Of a stretch of 64,000 bases of DNA, positions 33,278 to 42,487 are shown one piece after another (positions within the stretch are counted from its first letter, which is position 1; each line of letters starts with the position of its first letter). The notes beneath the pieces were generated by a model. It ran no database searches, had not been told where the DNA came from, and saw only the letters and a program-made list of their open reading frames with translations. The translations under genes were made by a program, and so were the position numbers. The stretch comes from Paracoccaceae bacterium (GTDB taxonomy: Bacteria > Pseudomonadota > Alphaproteobacteria > Rhodobacterales > Rhodobacteraceae), in the NCBI GenBank assembly GCA_003605175.1, contig QWDA01000001.1:124001-188000 (forward strand), written 5' to 3'.

Positions 33278-35143
33278 ATGAGCGTGCGTCTTGGAGTTTC
33301 GGTGGCGGTTCTTGCGGCGTTCGGCGCGGGGGCGGCGGCGGCCGGGGAGATCGTGCTGGAGGAGGGCGGGGCCAGGCTCAGCGCGCCGGAGGAGATTTCC
33401 TGTGACGCGCTGCCGGTGCTGACCATGAAGGCCGATCTCGGGATGCTCGGCGGCGCGCGCGCGGCGGTGAACCGGCTGACCGGGCAGATGGGCGCGGCGC
33501 TTTCCAACGCCTGCCCGGAGGTCGAGAGCCTTGCCGTCGCGGGCGAGGACCGGGGCGTGCGGTTCGAATTCGAAATCGAGAAGGCGGCGGGCTGGGCCCT
33601 GCCGGGCTTGCCGAAGACACCGGCGCCCGAACCCGCGTCGGAACCGGCGCCCCTGGCGGCCGCCCCGACTCCGGTGGCCGAACCCGTGGCCGCCGCGAAA
33701 CCGGCCGCCGAGAAGCCCGCGGCCGCACCGGCCGCCCAGCTGGCCGAAGCCGGGACGAAGAAGGTCGTTCCCGGCCTGAAATTCCAGGACCTGGCCCAGT
33801 TCTTCGGTCCGGTCCGCACGATCCGCGACCATGTGGAGCTGACCAGCAACGACACCTGGACCAGGGTGCTGGCCGCGCGGGCCTATAGCGCGCGGCCGGA
33901 GATCCTGAACGACGACTTGCTTGCGCTCGAGGTGGCGAAACAGATGCTGAACCCGGCGGAGTTCCAGCAATTCCTCGGGCCGCTTGCGCAGAAGGTCGGC
34001 CAGTACGGCAATTTCCAGCAGTTGAGCGTGTTCGACCGGCGCGACCTCGCGAACCGAGTCCGGAGCCAGCTCAGGCCCTATCTCGACCAGCGCCGGCAGA
34101 CTGGCGATATCGATGTCTTCACGGTGGTCCCGGTGCGGCTGGGCGAGTTCGATTTCGACACCGGCGGCTTCCCGTTCAGGGCGAATGGCGGGTACAGCGC
34201 GCCGAGTTGGCAGAATCTCCGGGTGGACCGGGCGATGGACTGGATCGTGCTGCCTTCGATGCTCAAGACCACGGTGGAGCAGGCGCGGCAGCTCGACGCC
34301 TATCTGCGCGCGCGCAAGGACCCGACGCTCCATCTCGGCATCTTCATGACGATCGCGCCCGAGGTGCCGCCGGCGATCTCCGACCACTACAACGGCTACA
34401 ACCAGGTCGGGACGCCGGCCAGGGTGACGCAGATCGCGCTCTATGCCGACAAGGACCTGACCCAGGCGGTTTACGATTTCACCACGGAGCTCGCCGCGGA
34501 GCAGGCGCAGCTCTCCAGGGCCGCGACCGAACTGGCGCGCCCGGTTCTGGACGGCGAGACGCTGGCGGTGTCGCTGGCCAAGCTGAACGCGAGCAAGGCG
34601 CCCGAGCAGGCGGTGGTCGACGCCTATTCCGCCTTCGGCCAGTATGGCGAGGGCGAGAAGGAGGCGCGCGTGAACGCGGCGCGGGCGGCGCTGGCGGCGG
34701 TGAAGCCCGAGACACGGATGCGGCTTGCGGGCTGGATGAACGTCGAGCCCTACGACCCGGTGCTGGGCGGGCTGCCGGTGCAGGGGGCGCAGGTGCAGGT
34801 GCAGGGGTTCAGCCGGATCGGCCTCTCGATGAACCTCCAGGCGCAACTCGTGCCCGACCTGACGCTGATCCCGCTCGCGCGCGACGAGGCGGCTGCGGTG
34901 GCCGGGGCGATCAGTCAGCAGCAGCAGGTGGAGATCCGCCTCGAGGCCGACCTGGTGCAGGGCGGTGCCTTCCCGCCGCAGGGGGAGTACTACCAGGCGC
35001 AGGCCACCTTCGCCCCGCGCCGGGTGCTGATCTTCACGCGGGAAGGCTCGGCGAAGCGCCGGCTCCTGGCCGATGTGACCCTGCCGGACACCCCTGCGGC
35101 GGGCGCGATCCCGTTCGAGGCCCTGAAGCTGGGCGGCCAGTAG
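33278..35143 (+). CDS. Secreted protein of unknown function
   Basis: A 621-residue protein I cannot assign to a characterised family. A signal peptide (1 to about 22, VAVLAAFGAGAAAAG) is followed by a small folded region with two Cys (about 42 and 78), then an Ala/Pro/Glu-rich linker (about 112-158). The large C-terminal part (about 165-621) begins VVPGLKFQDLAQFFGPVRTI and contains RPEILNDDLLALEVAKQML and a helix-rich stretch with many Gln. The linker resembles those of proteins that span the periplasm. It is convergent with, and 5 bp from, another secreted unknown. Confidence 0.75.
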   Translation: MSVRLGVSVAVLAAFGAGAAAAGEIVLEEGGARLSAPEEISCDALPVLTMKADLGMLGGARAAVNRLTGQMGAALSNACPEVESLAVAGEDRGVRFEFEIEKAAGWALPGLPKTPAPEPASEPAPLAAAPTPVAEPVAAAKPAAEKPAAAPAAQLAEAGTKKVVPGLKFQDLAQFFGPVRTIRDHVELTSNDTWTRVLAARAYSARPEILNDDLLALEVAKQMLNPAEFQQFLGPLAQKVGQYGNFQQLSVFDRRDLANRVRSQLRPYLDQRRQTGDIDVFTVVPVRLGEFDFDTGGFPFRANGGYSAPSWQNLRVDRAMDWIVLPSMLKTTVEQARQLDAYLRARKDPTLHLGIFMTIAPEVPPAISDHYNGYNQVGTPARVTQIALYADKDLTQAVYDFTTELAAEQAQLSRAATELARPVLDGETLAVSLAKLNASKAPEQAVVDAYSAFGQYGEGEKEARVNAARAALAAVKPETRMRLAGWMNVEPYDPVLGGLPVQGAQVQVQGFSRIGLSMNLQAQLVPDLTLIPLARDEAAAVAGAISQQQQVEIRLEADLVQGGAFPPQGEYYQAQATFAPRRVLIFTREGSAKRRLLADVTLPDTPAAGAIPFEALKLGGQ

Positions 35144-35148
35144 GGCCG

Positions 35149-35595
35149 TCAGTCGGCCGGCAGCGCTGCCATGTGGAACCCGGAGATCGCCGCCCAGGCC
35201 GCGAGGGCGTCCATCACGCCGAGATGCCGGGCGATCAGGTATTCGCCGCTGTCGGAGACGCTGCGGCGGATGCGCAGCGTGCGGGTGCCGGGCTGCACAT
35301 CTGTGAAACGCGCGATGTTCATCCCGATCACCACGCGGCGGAGCGTCGTCAGCCGTTCGAGATAGACGCGGTCGGCCGGCATGCCGAGGTCCGCGGCCGC
35401 GTAGCGGTCCAGCGCGGCGGTGCAGCTCTGCGCCAGGAGGCCGAGCCACGCGGCCCGGTCGCTGTCGCGGCCGGTGGCGGTGGCGCGGTGGTCGAAATAG
35501 CGGCAGGTGCCGGGGAAGGCCCCGGGCGCCGGCGTCTCCGCGCCCGCCGGGGGCGCGATGGAAAGGGCGATGCAGAAAGCGAGTGGGCGAAACAT
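35149..35595 (-). CDS. Small secreted protein of unknown function
   Basis: A 148-residue protein with a signal peptide (MFRPLAFCIALSIAPPAGA, about 1-19). Two Cys at about 31 and 59 (GTCRYFDH and LAQSCTAAL) may form a disulfide. The middle is mainly helical and arginine-rich (RVYLERLTTLRRVVIGMN). No family recognised. The ATG at 35595 has AGAGGAA upstream and gives a clean signal peptide; an in-frame start eight codons earlier is less likely. Its 3' end is 5 bp from the convergent 621-residue secreted protein. Confidence 0.7.
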   Translation of the reverse strand: MFRPLAFCIALSIAPPAGAETPAPGAFPGTCRYFDHRATATGRDSDRAAWLGLLAQSCTAALDRYAAADLGMPADRVYLERLTTLRRVVIGMNIARFTDVQPGTRTLRIRRSVSDSGEYLIARHLGVMDALAAWAAISGFHMAALPAD

Positions 35596-35787
35596 GGTCC
35601 GGGTTCCTCTGACGGGCACGGTCTTGACGGCGACGCGTCGGAGCCTCGCCAGGCAGGCGTGACGGAACTGTTAATTTCGAAGCCGTTCGCGGCGACTTTT
35701 CGAGAGTTCCGAGTCGAAACGCGAGAATGCACGCTCTCGGCCATCAGTGCTTGCACTCGCCACCGCTTTGCCGATAGACCCGCCGGC

Positions 35788-35877
35788 GGAGACGTGGCCG
35801 AGTGGTCGAAGGCGCTCCCCTGCTAAGGGAGTAGACGGGAAACCGTCTCGAGGGTTCGAATCCCTTCGTCTCCGCCA
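35788..35877 (+). tRNA. tRNA-Ser (GCT anticodon)
   Basis: A 90-nt class II tRNA with encoded CCA. The acceptor GGAGACG pairs with CGTCTCC. The anticodon loop CTGCTAA has anticodon GCT, and the long variable arm is TAGACGGGAAACCGTCTC. The T arm GAGGG-TTCGAAT-CCCTT is standard. It reads AGC/AGT. Confidence 0.97.
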
Positions 35878-35942
35878 CAGTTTCAAGAGATCTCCTTGAT
35901 GCAGAGGCGGAACATCGAGGCGATATCCGGCGGGGCCGTCCG

Positions 35943-36680
35943 ATGATTGCGAAACGAAAATCCCGCCTGAAGCGGCTCCTGTCGCTCAATCAGCACCGCA
36001 AGCGCTGGGGCGCGACGAAGCACGCTGCCGCCGTTCCCGAGTTCGAAGGGCTCCGCGAACGGATCATCGATGCGGGCGAAGTTCGACAGACCCACGGGTC
36101 GGAAAAGTCGATCGATCTGCATCTTGAGAACCTCAGGCGCGAATTCTCGGGCCAGTCCGAACTGCTCTGGCATCACGCGAAGCTGATCGTGATGATCCGC
36201 CGGGAATTCCGGACGCCGGAGACGTTTGCCCAGTTCCGCGCGCTGTGGGAGGCCGAGCAGGAATTCCTCTGTGCGAAGCTGAACATCCGATGGCTGGTCT
36301 CGGCCGCGGACACTTTCGCGGAGCACCACGAGGACAAGCACGTGCGCGCCGTGGCCATGATGACGTCGCTCCTGGCCAATACGGTGAAGATGCAGGAAAG
36401 CGAACGCTTCGTCCGGAACACCGGTCACGCACAACCCGACGAGACCAGGATCGCGCTGTTGCAGACGGAACTGGTGCCTCTGTTTGAAGGCATGTCGGTC
36501 TTCACGGTCGGTACCGACGATACGCTCCGCAACATGTACTGGCGGCTGGAGCCGTTCTTCGCGGTGGCGCCCGCCGGCGCGATTCTGAAGGCCGTGTGGG
36601 ACCGGTTCCAGATCGAGGACACGGTCTTTGCCCGCATGCGCGCGCTTCACCGGCGCGACAGAACCGGTTGGTGGAACTAG
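35943..36680 (+). CDS. Orphan protein of unknown function beside tRNA-Ser
   Basis: A 245-residue soluble, mostly helical protein. The N-terminus is strongly basic (MIAKRKSRLKRLLSLNQHRK). Later segments include HLENLRREFSGQSELLWHHA and FLCAKLNIRWLVSAADTFAE. No signal peptide, membrane helix or known motif was recognised. Codon usage is a little less GC-rich than in the neighbouring genes. It starts 65 bp after tRNA-Ser and no integrase is present. An acquired gene is possible but not shown. Confidence 0.65.
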   Translation: MIAKRKSRLKRLLSLNQHRKRWGATKHAAAVPEFEGLRERIIDAGEVRQTHGSEKSIDLHLENLRREFSGQSELLWHHAKLIVMIRREFRTPETFAQFRALWEAEQEFLCAKLNIRWLVSAADTFAEHHEDKHVRAVAMMTSLLANTVKMQESERFVRNTGHAQPDETRIALLQTELVPLFEGMSVFTVGTDDTLRNMYWRLEPFFAVAPAGAILKAVWDRFQIEDTVFARMRALHRRDRTGWWN

Positions 36681-36956
36681 GTTCGGGCCGGGCCGGCAGG
36701 ACCCATGCCATATCGGGCCGGATCTCGCGCGCGGCCGTCTCTCCTGAAGGCCCCAGGGGTATCCGGGGCGCCGGCTGAGCGGGCGGCGCGGGCGGGCAGG
36801 GCGCGTCCGCGACAGGTGCTGGCCGAAGGATGCCGGCCGGCATGGCGGGATTCTGGGAATGGATGGAAAATGCGCCATCGGCGGCGTCCGTCGGCTGCGG
36901 ATGTTCCGGGAATGGACGCGATTCTCGCCCTCGGGAGATGCGTATGGCGCACATTC

Positions 36957-36971
36957 CGGGAAAAAATGGGA
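36957..36971 (+). promoter_or_regulatory. Possible MraZ boxes (plus orientation)
   Basis: CGGGA-AAAAA-TGGGA gives two GGGA boxes with a 10-nt period. E. coli MraZ binds TGGGN repeats separated by 5 nt, the same geometry. Only two boxes are found and one starts with C, and it lies 400 bp before mraZ. Weak inference. Confidence 0.3.
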
Positions 36972-37111
36972 ACCGTAGAATTCTCCAGTTCAACCATATA
37001 TAGATCAATAGAAATTTTAGGCACCATATGTATGGGCGAATTGGTGGTGGCGCCGTAATGATCGGAGAACTCCCCGGAAATCCCAGAATTTTTTCCTTGA
37101 TTACCATGTTT

Positions 37112-37126
37112 TCCCATGGCATCCCT
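37112..37126 (-). promoter_or_regulatory. Possible MraZ boxes (minus orientation)
   Basis: TCCCA-TGGCA-TCCCT reads AGGGA-TGCCA-TGGGA on the minus strand, again with a 10-nt period. A further TCCCA lies at 37081-37085, 31 nt upstream. The orientation is opposite to mraZ, so the link to MraZ is tentative. Confidence 0.25.
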
Positions 37127-37376
37127 TCTGCATCAGCGATGAACGGGACAACGAGGCGCAAGACCTCAAAACCCCCCAAGCAGGTTTCATACAGGCACCC
37201 CGCTTCATCGAACCAAGAGATCCGGCGCGCGAGCGAGCAGACATCCCCCCAGGTGGCGCGCGCAGTCGGACACCCCGGAAACGGGACGAGGGCGGCGGGT
37301 TGAGCAGTGGCAGCAGCTCAATCCGCCGTTTTCGCATCCAGAGCCCGGGTCGGGACAACGAAGGAGCCGTGGGGCA

Positions 37377-37871
37377 GTGGTTCGGAGGTTCATCGGCGAT
37401 TTCCACCAGAAGGTGGACGGCAAGGGCCGGATGTCGATTCCGGCCGATTTCCGCCGCGTGCTCGAAGCCGGCGATCCGAGCTGGTCCGAAGGCAAGAACC
37501 CCGAATTCGTGGTGCATTACGGCGACCATCGGCGGCCCTATGTCGAGGCCTACACGATGGAGGCCTTCGACGAGATCGACGCGAAGATCCGCATGATGAA
37601 GCGCGGCAGCAAGGAACGCCGGATGCTGGAGGAGTATTTCTTCGGCCATTCGGTCAAGCTGCAGGTGGACGAGACCGGGCGGATCGTCCTGCCGGCGCGG
37701 GTGCGCGACCGGCTGGGTCTCAAGGACGCGGCCTATTTCATTTCCTCGGGCGACACGTTCCAGATCTGGAACCCGGTCGATCGCGAGGGCGGCGGCGCCT
37801 CGGTGCGCGACTGGCTGGATGCGCAGGACGAGGATTTCGACCCGCTGGTTCTGGCCGGGGGCGAGGAGTGA
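37377..37871 (+). CDS. mraZ: Division/cell-wall cluster regulator MraZ
   Basis: A 164-residue protein with two AbrB/SpoVT-like swapped-hairpin domains: residues about 5-50 ([20 protein letters not shown]) and about 85-130 ([20 protein letters not shown]). It forms a DNA-binding ring in other bacteria and regulates its own operon; MraZ can also modulate RsmH. The start is GTG at 37377, with AAGGAG 10 nt before it. Its stop overlaps the rsmH GTG start. Confidence 0.95.
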   Translation: MVRRFIGDFHQKVDGKGRMSIPADFRRVLEAGDPSWSEGKNPEFVVHYGDHRRPYVEAYTMEAFDEIDAKIRMMKRGSKERRMLEEYFFGHSVKLQVDETGRIVLPARVRDRLGLKDAAYFISSGDTFQIWNPVDREGGGASVRDWLDAQDEDFDPLVLAGGEE

Positions 37872-38842
37872 CCGGCGCGGCGCCGCATATCCCCGTATTG
37901 CTGGAGCCCCTCCTGGCCGCGGTGGCGCCGGTGCAAGGGGTCTGGATCGACGGGACCTTCGGGGCCGGTGGCTATGCGCGCGGGCTTCTGGAGGCCGGGG
38001 CCGACCGGGTGATCGGGATCGACCGGGATCCGGACGTGTTCGACATGGCGGCCGCCTGGGCCGGGAGCTACGGCGCGCGGCTGACGCTGGTCGAGGGGAC
38101 GTTCGGGGCGCTCGACAGCCATGTCGATGCGCCGGTCGATGGCGTGGTGCTCGATCTGGGCGTGTCCTCGATGCAGCTCGACCGGCCCGAGCGCGGGTTT
38201 TCCTTTGCCTCGGACGGGCCGCTCGACATGCGGATGAGCCAGTCCGGCGAAAGCGCGGCGGATCTGGTGAACGGCGCCGGCGAGGCGCTGCTTGCGGATA
38301 TCCTGTTCCACTATGGCGAGGAGCGCGCGGCGCGTCGGATCGCGCGGGCGATCGTGAAGGCCAGGAGCGCGGCGCCGATCGTCACGACGGCACAGCTCGC
38401 GGCGGTGGTCGAGAGCTGCCTGCCGCCGCGCAAGCCCGGCCAGAGCCATCCGGCGACACGCAGTTTCCAGGCGATCCGGATCGCGGTGAACGACGAGTTC
38501 GAGGAGCTGGTCTCGGCGCTGGGTGCGGCCGAGCGGGTCCTGAAGCCCGGCGGCTGGCTGGCGGTGGTGAGTTTCCATTCGCTGGAGGATCGGGTGGTCA
38601 AGCGGTTCTTCCAGCAGGGCGTCGGGCAGAGCGGGGCGAACCGCTATGCGCCCGAGCGGCCGGAGGAGAGCGCGCGCTGGGAGGCGCGGAACAAGGGCGT
38701 GACGGCGGACCGGGACGAGCTGGCGCGGAACCCGCGCGCGCGTTCGGCCACGCTGCGGACGGGGCGGCGCACGGCGGCCCCGGCGCGGGCGCCGGACAGG
38801 GCGGCGCTCGCGCTGCCGAAGATTGTCAGAGATGGAGTGTAA
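37868..38842 (+). CDS. rsmH: 16S rRNA (cytosine1402-N4)-methyltransferase
   Basis: A 324-residue SAM-dependent methyltransferase that modifies C1402 in the ribosomal P site. Motif I is [17 protein letters not shown], followed by [14 protein letters not shown]. The active-site region is [14 protein letters not shown], with ERGFSF and GPLDMRM after it. The C-terminal [11 protein letters not shown] and [14 protein letters not shown] are diagnostic. It starts at GTG in GTGA overlap with mraZ. Confidence 0.97.
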   Translation: MTGAAPHIPVLLEPLLAAVAPVQGVWIDGTFGAGGYARGLLEAGADRVIGIDRDPDVFDMAAAWAGSYGARLTLVEGTFGALDSHVDAPVDGVVLDLGVSSMQLDRPERGFSFASDGPLDMRMSQSGESAADLVNGAGEALLADILFHYGEERAARRIARAIVKARSAAPIVTTAQLAAVVESCLPPRKPGQSHPATRSFQAIRIAVNDEFEELVSALGAAERVLKPGGWLAVVSFHSLEDRVVKRFFQQGVGQSGANRYAPERPEESARWEARNKGVTADRDELARNPRARSATLRTGRRTAAPARAPDRAALALPKIVRDGV

Positions 38843-38846
38843 CCCG

Positions 38847-39197
38847 ATGAGATCGCTTGTCTATGTCGCGATATCCTTCGTCGTGATGGGGCTCGCTTTC
38901 TGGGCCTATCATCAGAATTACCAGACCCAGGCGGTGCTCAAGGAGACCCGCGCGCTGCAGGGTGATATCGCGGCCCTGCGCGAGCGTCTGTCGGTCCTGC
39001 GGGCGGAATGGGCCTATCTCAACCGGCCGGACCGGCTGCGCGACCTGGCCGAGCTGAACTTCGACCGGCTGCGCCTCTTGCCGCTGTCGCCCGAGCAGTT
39101 CGCGCGGGTGGCACAGGTGGCCTATCCGATCCCGGGGGCGGAGGATCTGGAGAACGTCACCACGGTGCGGGGCGAGCTGGAGGGGGCCTATCAATGA
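38847..39197 (+). CDS. ftsL: Cell division protein FtsL
   Basis: A 116-residue bitopic divisome protein. A short cytoplasmic start and one membrane helix (VYVAISFVVMGLAFWAYH, about 4-21) are followed by a periplasmic coiled coil (about 28-62, KETRALQGDIAALRERLSVL). It holds FtsQ/FtsB and activates FtsW-FtsI. The ATG at 38847 was preferred over in-frame upstream starts that overlap rsmH. GGAG lies 9 nt before it. Its stop overlaps ftsI. Confidence 0.9.
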   Translation: MRSLVYVAISFVVMGLAFWAYHQNYQTQAVLKETRALQGDIAALRERLSVLRAEWAYLNRPDRLRDLAELNFDRLRLLPLSPEQFARVAQVAYPIPGAEDLENVTTVRGELEGAYQ

Positions 39198-40978
39198 TCC
39201 GCACGCCGTTGCGCCCGCTGCCCCAGATCCTCGCGGCGCGGGCACGCGGGCAGAACCCCGACGCGATCGAGCGCGAAAACCTCCGGCTCCGGCACGAAGA
39301 GACGCGCGATGCGGAGCGGGAGCGGGCCGAGGGGCGGCTTCTGGTCCTCGGGATCTTCTTCCTCTGCGCCTTCGTCCTGGTGGGCGGGCGGATGGGCACG
39401 CTGGCCGCATCCGATCCCGAGGAGCCGCGGGCCCAGGTTCCGGGTGCCTCGATCCTGGCGCAGCGGGCCGATATCGTCGACCGGTCGGGCCGGATCCTGG
39501 CCACGAACCTGACCACCCATTCGCTCTATGCGCAGCCGCCGATCATGGTCGATCCGCTGCGGGCGGCGGAGGAGCTCGCGACGATCTTTCCGGATCTGGA
39601 TGTCGAGCGGCTGAAGAAGGATTTCACCGGCGGCCGCAAGTTCCTGTGGATCAAGAAGAAGATCTCGCCCGAGCAGCAGCAGGCGGTACATGATATCGGC
39701 GAGCCGGGTCTCCTGTTCGGGCCGCGCGAGATGCGGCTCTATCCGAACGGGAGCCTCGCCTCGCATGTGCTCGGCGGTGCCGGGTTCGGGCGCGAGGGGG
39801 TGCATTCGGCGGAAGTGATCGGGGTGGCGGGGGTCGAGAAGACCTTCGACGACTACTTGCGCGATCCGGCCCATGGCGGCGCGCCGTTGCAGCTCTCGAT
39901 CGACCTCTCGGTACAGGCGGTGACCGAGGAAGTGCTCAATGGCGGCATGAAGCTGATGAACGCCAAGGGCGCCGCCGCGATCCTGATGGATGTCCATACC
40001 GGCGAGATCCTGAGCCTCGCGAGCCTGCCCGATTTCGATCCGAACGACCGGCCGGTGCCGCTGACCAAGGGCGATGCGGCCGACAGCCCGCTGTTCAACC
40101 GGGCGGTGCAGGGGGTCTACGAGCTGGGCTCGACCTTCAAGATCCTCACCGTCGCGCAGGCGATGGAGCTGGGGCTGGTGAACCCGGGCACGGTGATCGA
40201 CACCAAGGGGCCGCTCCGCTGGGGGCGCCACCGGATCCGCGATTTCCGCAATTACGGCGATGCGCTGACGGTGGAGCAGATCATCGTGAAATCGTCGAAT
40301 ATCGGGACGGCGCGGGTCGCGATGATGCTGGGCGGCGACCGGCAGCGGGCCTTCCTGGACCGGCTGGGCTTCCTGAAGCCGACCAAGGTCGAGCTTGTCG
40401 AGGCCGGGGCGGGGCGTCCCTTGATCCCGTCGAACTGGTCGGAGATCTCGACGATGACGATCTCCTATGGTCACGGGCTTTCGGCGAGCCCGCTGCATCT
40501 GGCGACGGCCTATGCCTCGGTGCTGAACGGCGGGCGGCTGGTGCGGCCGACGCTTGTCAAGCGCGACAGCCCGGCGGAGGGCGAGCGGGTCGTTTCGGAA
40601 GAGACCTCGCGCGTGGCACGCCAGCTTCTGCGGAAGGTGGTGACGGAGGGCACGGCGAGCTTCGGCGAGGTCCGGGGCTACGAGGTGGGCGGCAAGACCG
40701 GCACCGCCGACAAGCCGACGCCCCAGGGCGGGTACTATGACGACAAGGTGATCGCGACCTTCGCGTCGGTGTTTCCGGCGTCGGACCCGAAATACGTGCT
40801 GGTCGTGGTTCTGGACGAGCCGGTGGAGACCTCGGGCAAGGAGCCGCGGCGCACGGCCGGCTGGACAGCGGTGCCGGTGGCGGCGGAGATCATCCGGCGG
40901 ACGGCGCCGCTTCTGGGGTTGGCGCCGGTCATTGAATCCCGCGCGGGAAACGGGATAACACTGGCATCAAACCGGTGA
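39194..40978 (+). CDS. ftsI: Septal peptidoglycan transpeptidase FtsI (PBP3)
   Basis: A 594-residue class B penicillin-binding protein. One N-terminal membrane helix (about 50-70, LLVLGIFFLCAFVLVGG) leads to the pedestal domain (RADIVDRSGRILATNL) and the transpeptidase. The three active-site motifs are STFK with nucleophile Ser313 (YELGSTFKIL), SSN (VKSSNIGTA) and KTGTA. It crosslinks septal peptidoglycan with FtsW. The start overlaps the ftsL stop by ATGA. Confidence 0.96.
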   Translation: MIRTPLRPLPQILAARARGQNPDAIERENLRLRHEETRDAERERAEGRLLVLGIFFLCAFVLVGGRMGTLAASDPEEPRAQVPGASILAQRADIVDRSGRILATNLTTHSLYAQPPIMVDPLRAAEELATIFPDLDVERLKKDFTGGRKFLWIKKKISPEQQQAVHDIGEPGLLFGPREMRLYPNGSLASHVLGGAGFGREGVHSAEVIGVAGVEKTFDDYLRDPAHGGAPLQLSIDLSVQAVTEEVLNGGMKLMNAKGAAAILMDVHTGEILSLASLPDFDPNDRPVPLTKGDAADSPLFNRAVQGVYELGSTFKILTVAQAMELGLVNPGTVIDTKGPLRWGRHRIRDFRNYGDALTVEQIIVKSSNIGTARVAMMLGGDRQRAFLDRLGFLKPTKVELVEAGAGRPLIPSNWSEISTMTISYGHGLSASPLHLATAYASVLNGGRLVRPTLVKRDSPAEGERVVSEETSRVARQLLRKVVTEGTASFGEVRGYEVGGKTGTADKPTPQGGYYDDKVIATFASVFPASDPKYVLVVVLDEPVETSGKEPRRTAGWTAVPVAAEIIRRTAPLLGLAPVIESRAGNGITLASNR

Positions 40979-40996
40979 AGGGCACGTAAGGCGAGC

Positions 40997-42487
40997 ATGG
41001 CGGCCGGGGTTGCAGAGAAATCATTGAGCCAGCTCGGGCTGGCGGTCCCGGGAGGAGGGGCTGTTCGGGTGAGCGGGCTGTCGGTCGACAGCCGGCTCGT
41101 GAAGCGCGGTCACCTGTTCGCGGCCTTGCCCGGCACGAAGGTGCATGGGGCGCATTTCATCCGGGCGGCGCTGGATCTGGGCGCGCGGGCGGTGCTGACC
41201 GACCGCGAGGGCGAGAAGCTTGCCGCGAAGGCGCTCGCGGCGGCCGGGGTGCCGGTGGTGATCGCCGAGGATCCCCGCCAGACCCTGGCTTATGTCGCGG
41301 CGCTGTGGTTCGGGCGGCAGCCCGACGTGGTGGCGGCGGTCACGGGGACCAACGGCAAGACGAGCGTCTCGACCTTCACGCGCCAGCTCTGGATGGCGAT
41401 GGGGATCGAGGCGGTGAATATCGGCACGACCGGGGTCGAGGGCTGCTACACCGCGCCCCTGGCGCATACCACGCCCGAACCGATCACCTTGCACAGGATC
41501 CTGTCGGACGTGGCGGGCGAGGGGATCGAGCACGCGGTGATGGAGGCCTCGTCGCACGGGCTCGAGCAGCGGCGGCTGGACGGGGTCAACCTCGCCGCGG
41601 CGGCGTTCACGAATTTCAGCCAGGATCATCTCGACTATCACGCAGATTTCGCCGCCTATTTCGCGGCGAAGGCGGGGCTTTTCGACCGGGTTCTGCCGGA
41701 GGACGGCACCGCCGTGGTCAATACCGACGATCCGATGGGCCCCGAAGTGGTGGAGATCGCCCAGGCGCGGGGATGCGATATCCTGACGGTCGGGCGCGAT
41801 CCGAAGGCCGCGCTGCAACTGGTGGCGCAGCGCTTCGACGCGACTGGGCAGGAGCTGCGCTATGCCTGGAACGGGCAGGCCCGACAGGTGCGGCTGCCGC
41901 TCATTGGCGGCTTCCAGGCGGAGAATGCGCTGGTGGCGGCGGGGCTGGCCATCGCTTCGGGCTGTGCGCCGTCGGAGGTGTTCGAGGCCTTGCAGATGCT
42001 GTCGACGGTGCGGGGGCGGATGCAACTGGCGGCCACGCGCGAGAACGGCGCGGCGGTGTTCGTGGATTTCTCGCATACGCCGGCGGCGCTGGAGACGGCG
42101 CTGCGCGCGATGCGGCCGCATGTGATGGGCCGGCTGGTTGTGGTGTTCGGCGCGGGCGGCGACCGCGACCGGACGAAGCGCCCGCTGATGGGCAATGCCG
42201 CCGAGCGGCTGGCGGATGTGGCCATCGTGACCGACGACAATCCGCGGAGCGAGGAGCCGGCGGCGATCCGCTCCGAGGTACTGCAAGGCTGTCCCGGTGC
42301 GACCGAGATCGGCGACCGGGCCGAGGCGATCCTGCGCGCGGTCGATCTCCTGGAACCGGGCGACGCGCTCCTGATCGCGGGCAAGGGGCACGAGACCGGG
42401 CAGATCGTCGGCGACACGGTCTATCCTTTCGACGATGCCGAACAGGCGAGCGTGGCCGTGGCCGCGCTGGACGGGCGGGTGGCATGA
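40997..42487 (+). CDS. murE: UDP-MurNAc-tripeptide synthetase (meso-DAP adding)
   Basis: A 496-residue Mur ligase. The N-terminal domain contains VSGLSVDSRLVKRGHLFAAL. The ATP loop is TGTNGKTSVSTF, followed by the central metal site (TTPEPITLHRIL, EASSHGLEQRRLDG). The C-terminal DNPRSEEP with the DNPR motif selects meso-diaminopimelate over lysine. It is cytoplasmic. It starts 18 bp after ftsI and overlaps murF by ATGA. Confidence 0.97.
   Translation: MAAGVAEKSLSQLGLAVPGGGAVRVSGLSVDSRLVKRGHLFAALPGTKVHGAHFIRAALDLGARAVLTDREGEKLAAKALAAAGVPVVIAEDPRQTLAYVAALWFGRQPDVVAAVTGTNGKTSVSTFTRQLWMAMGIEAVNIGTTGVEGCYTAPLAHTTPEPITLHRILSDVAGEGIEHAVMEASSHGLEQRRLDGVNLAAAAFTNFSQDHLDYHADFAAYFAAKAGLFDRVLPEDGTAVVNTDDPMGPEVVEIAQARGCDILTVGRDPKAALQLVAQRFDATGQELRYAWNGQARQVRLPLIGGFQAENALVAAGLAIASGCAPSEVFEALQMLSTVRGRMQLAATRENGAAVFVDFSHTPAALETALRAMRPHVMGRLVVVFGAGGDRDRTKRPLMGNAAERLADVAIVTDDNPRSEEPAAIRSEVLQGCPGATEIGDRAEAILRAVDLLEPGDALLIAGKGHETGQIVGDTVYPFDDAEQASVAVAALDGRVA

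Larger units (their letters stand above)
36681..37376. other. Long AT-richer leader upstream of mraZ
   Basis: About 700 bp without a convincing gene. Frames open here give Arg/Pro-rich translations with no start context. Between about 36950 and 37140 the base composition is clearly more AT-rich than the surroundings (for example CATATATAGATCAATAG at about 36999), which fits the promoter region of the division cluster. Repeated GGGA motifs lie at 36957-36971 and 37112-37126. Confidence 0.6.

Noticed and set aside
37028-37303. 91-codon open frame upstream of mraZ
   Set aside because: No ribosome-binding site, no family resemblance, and composition typical of a leader region.
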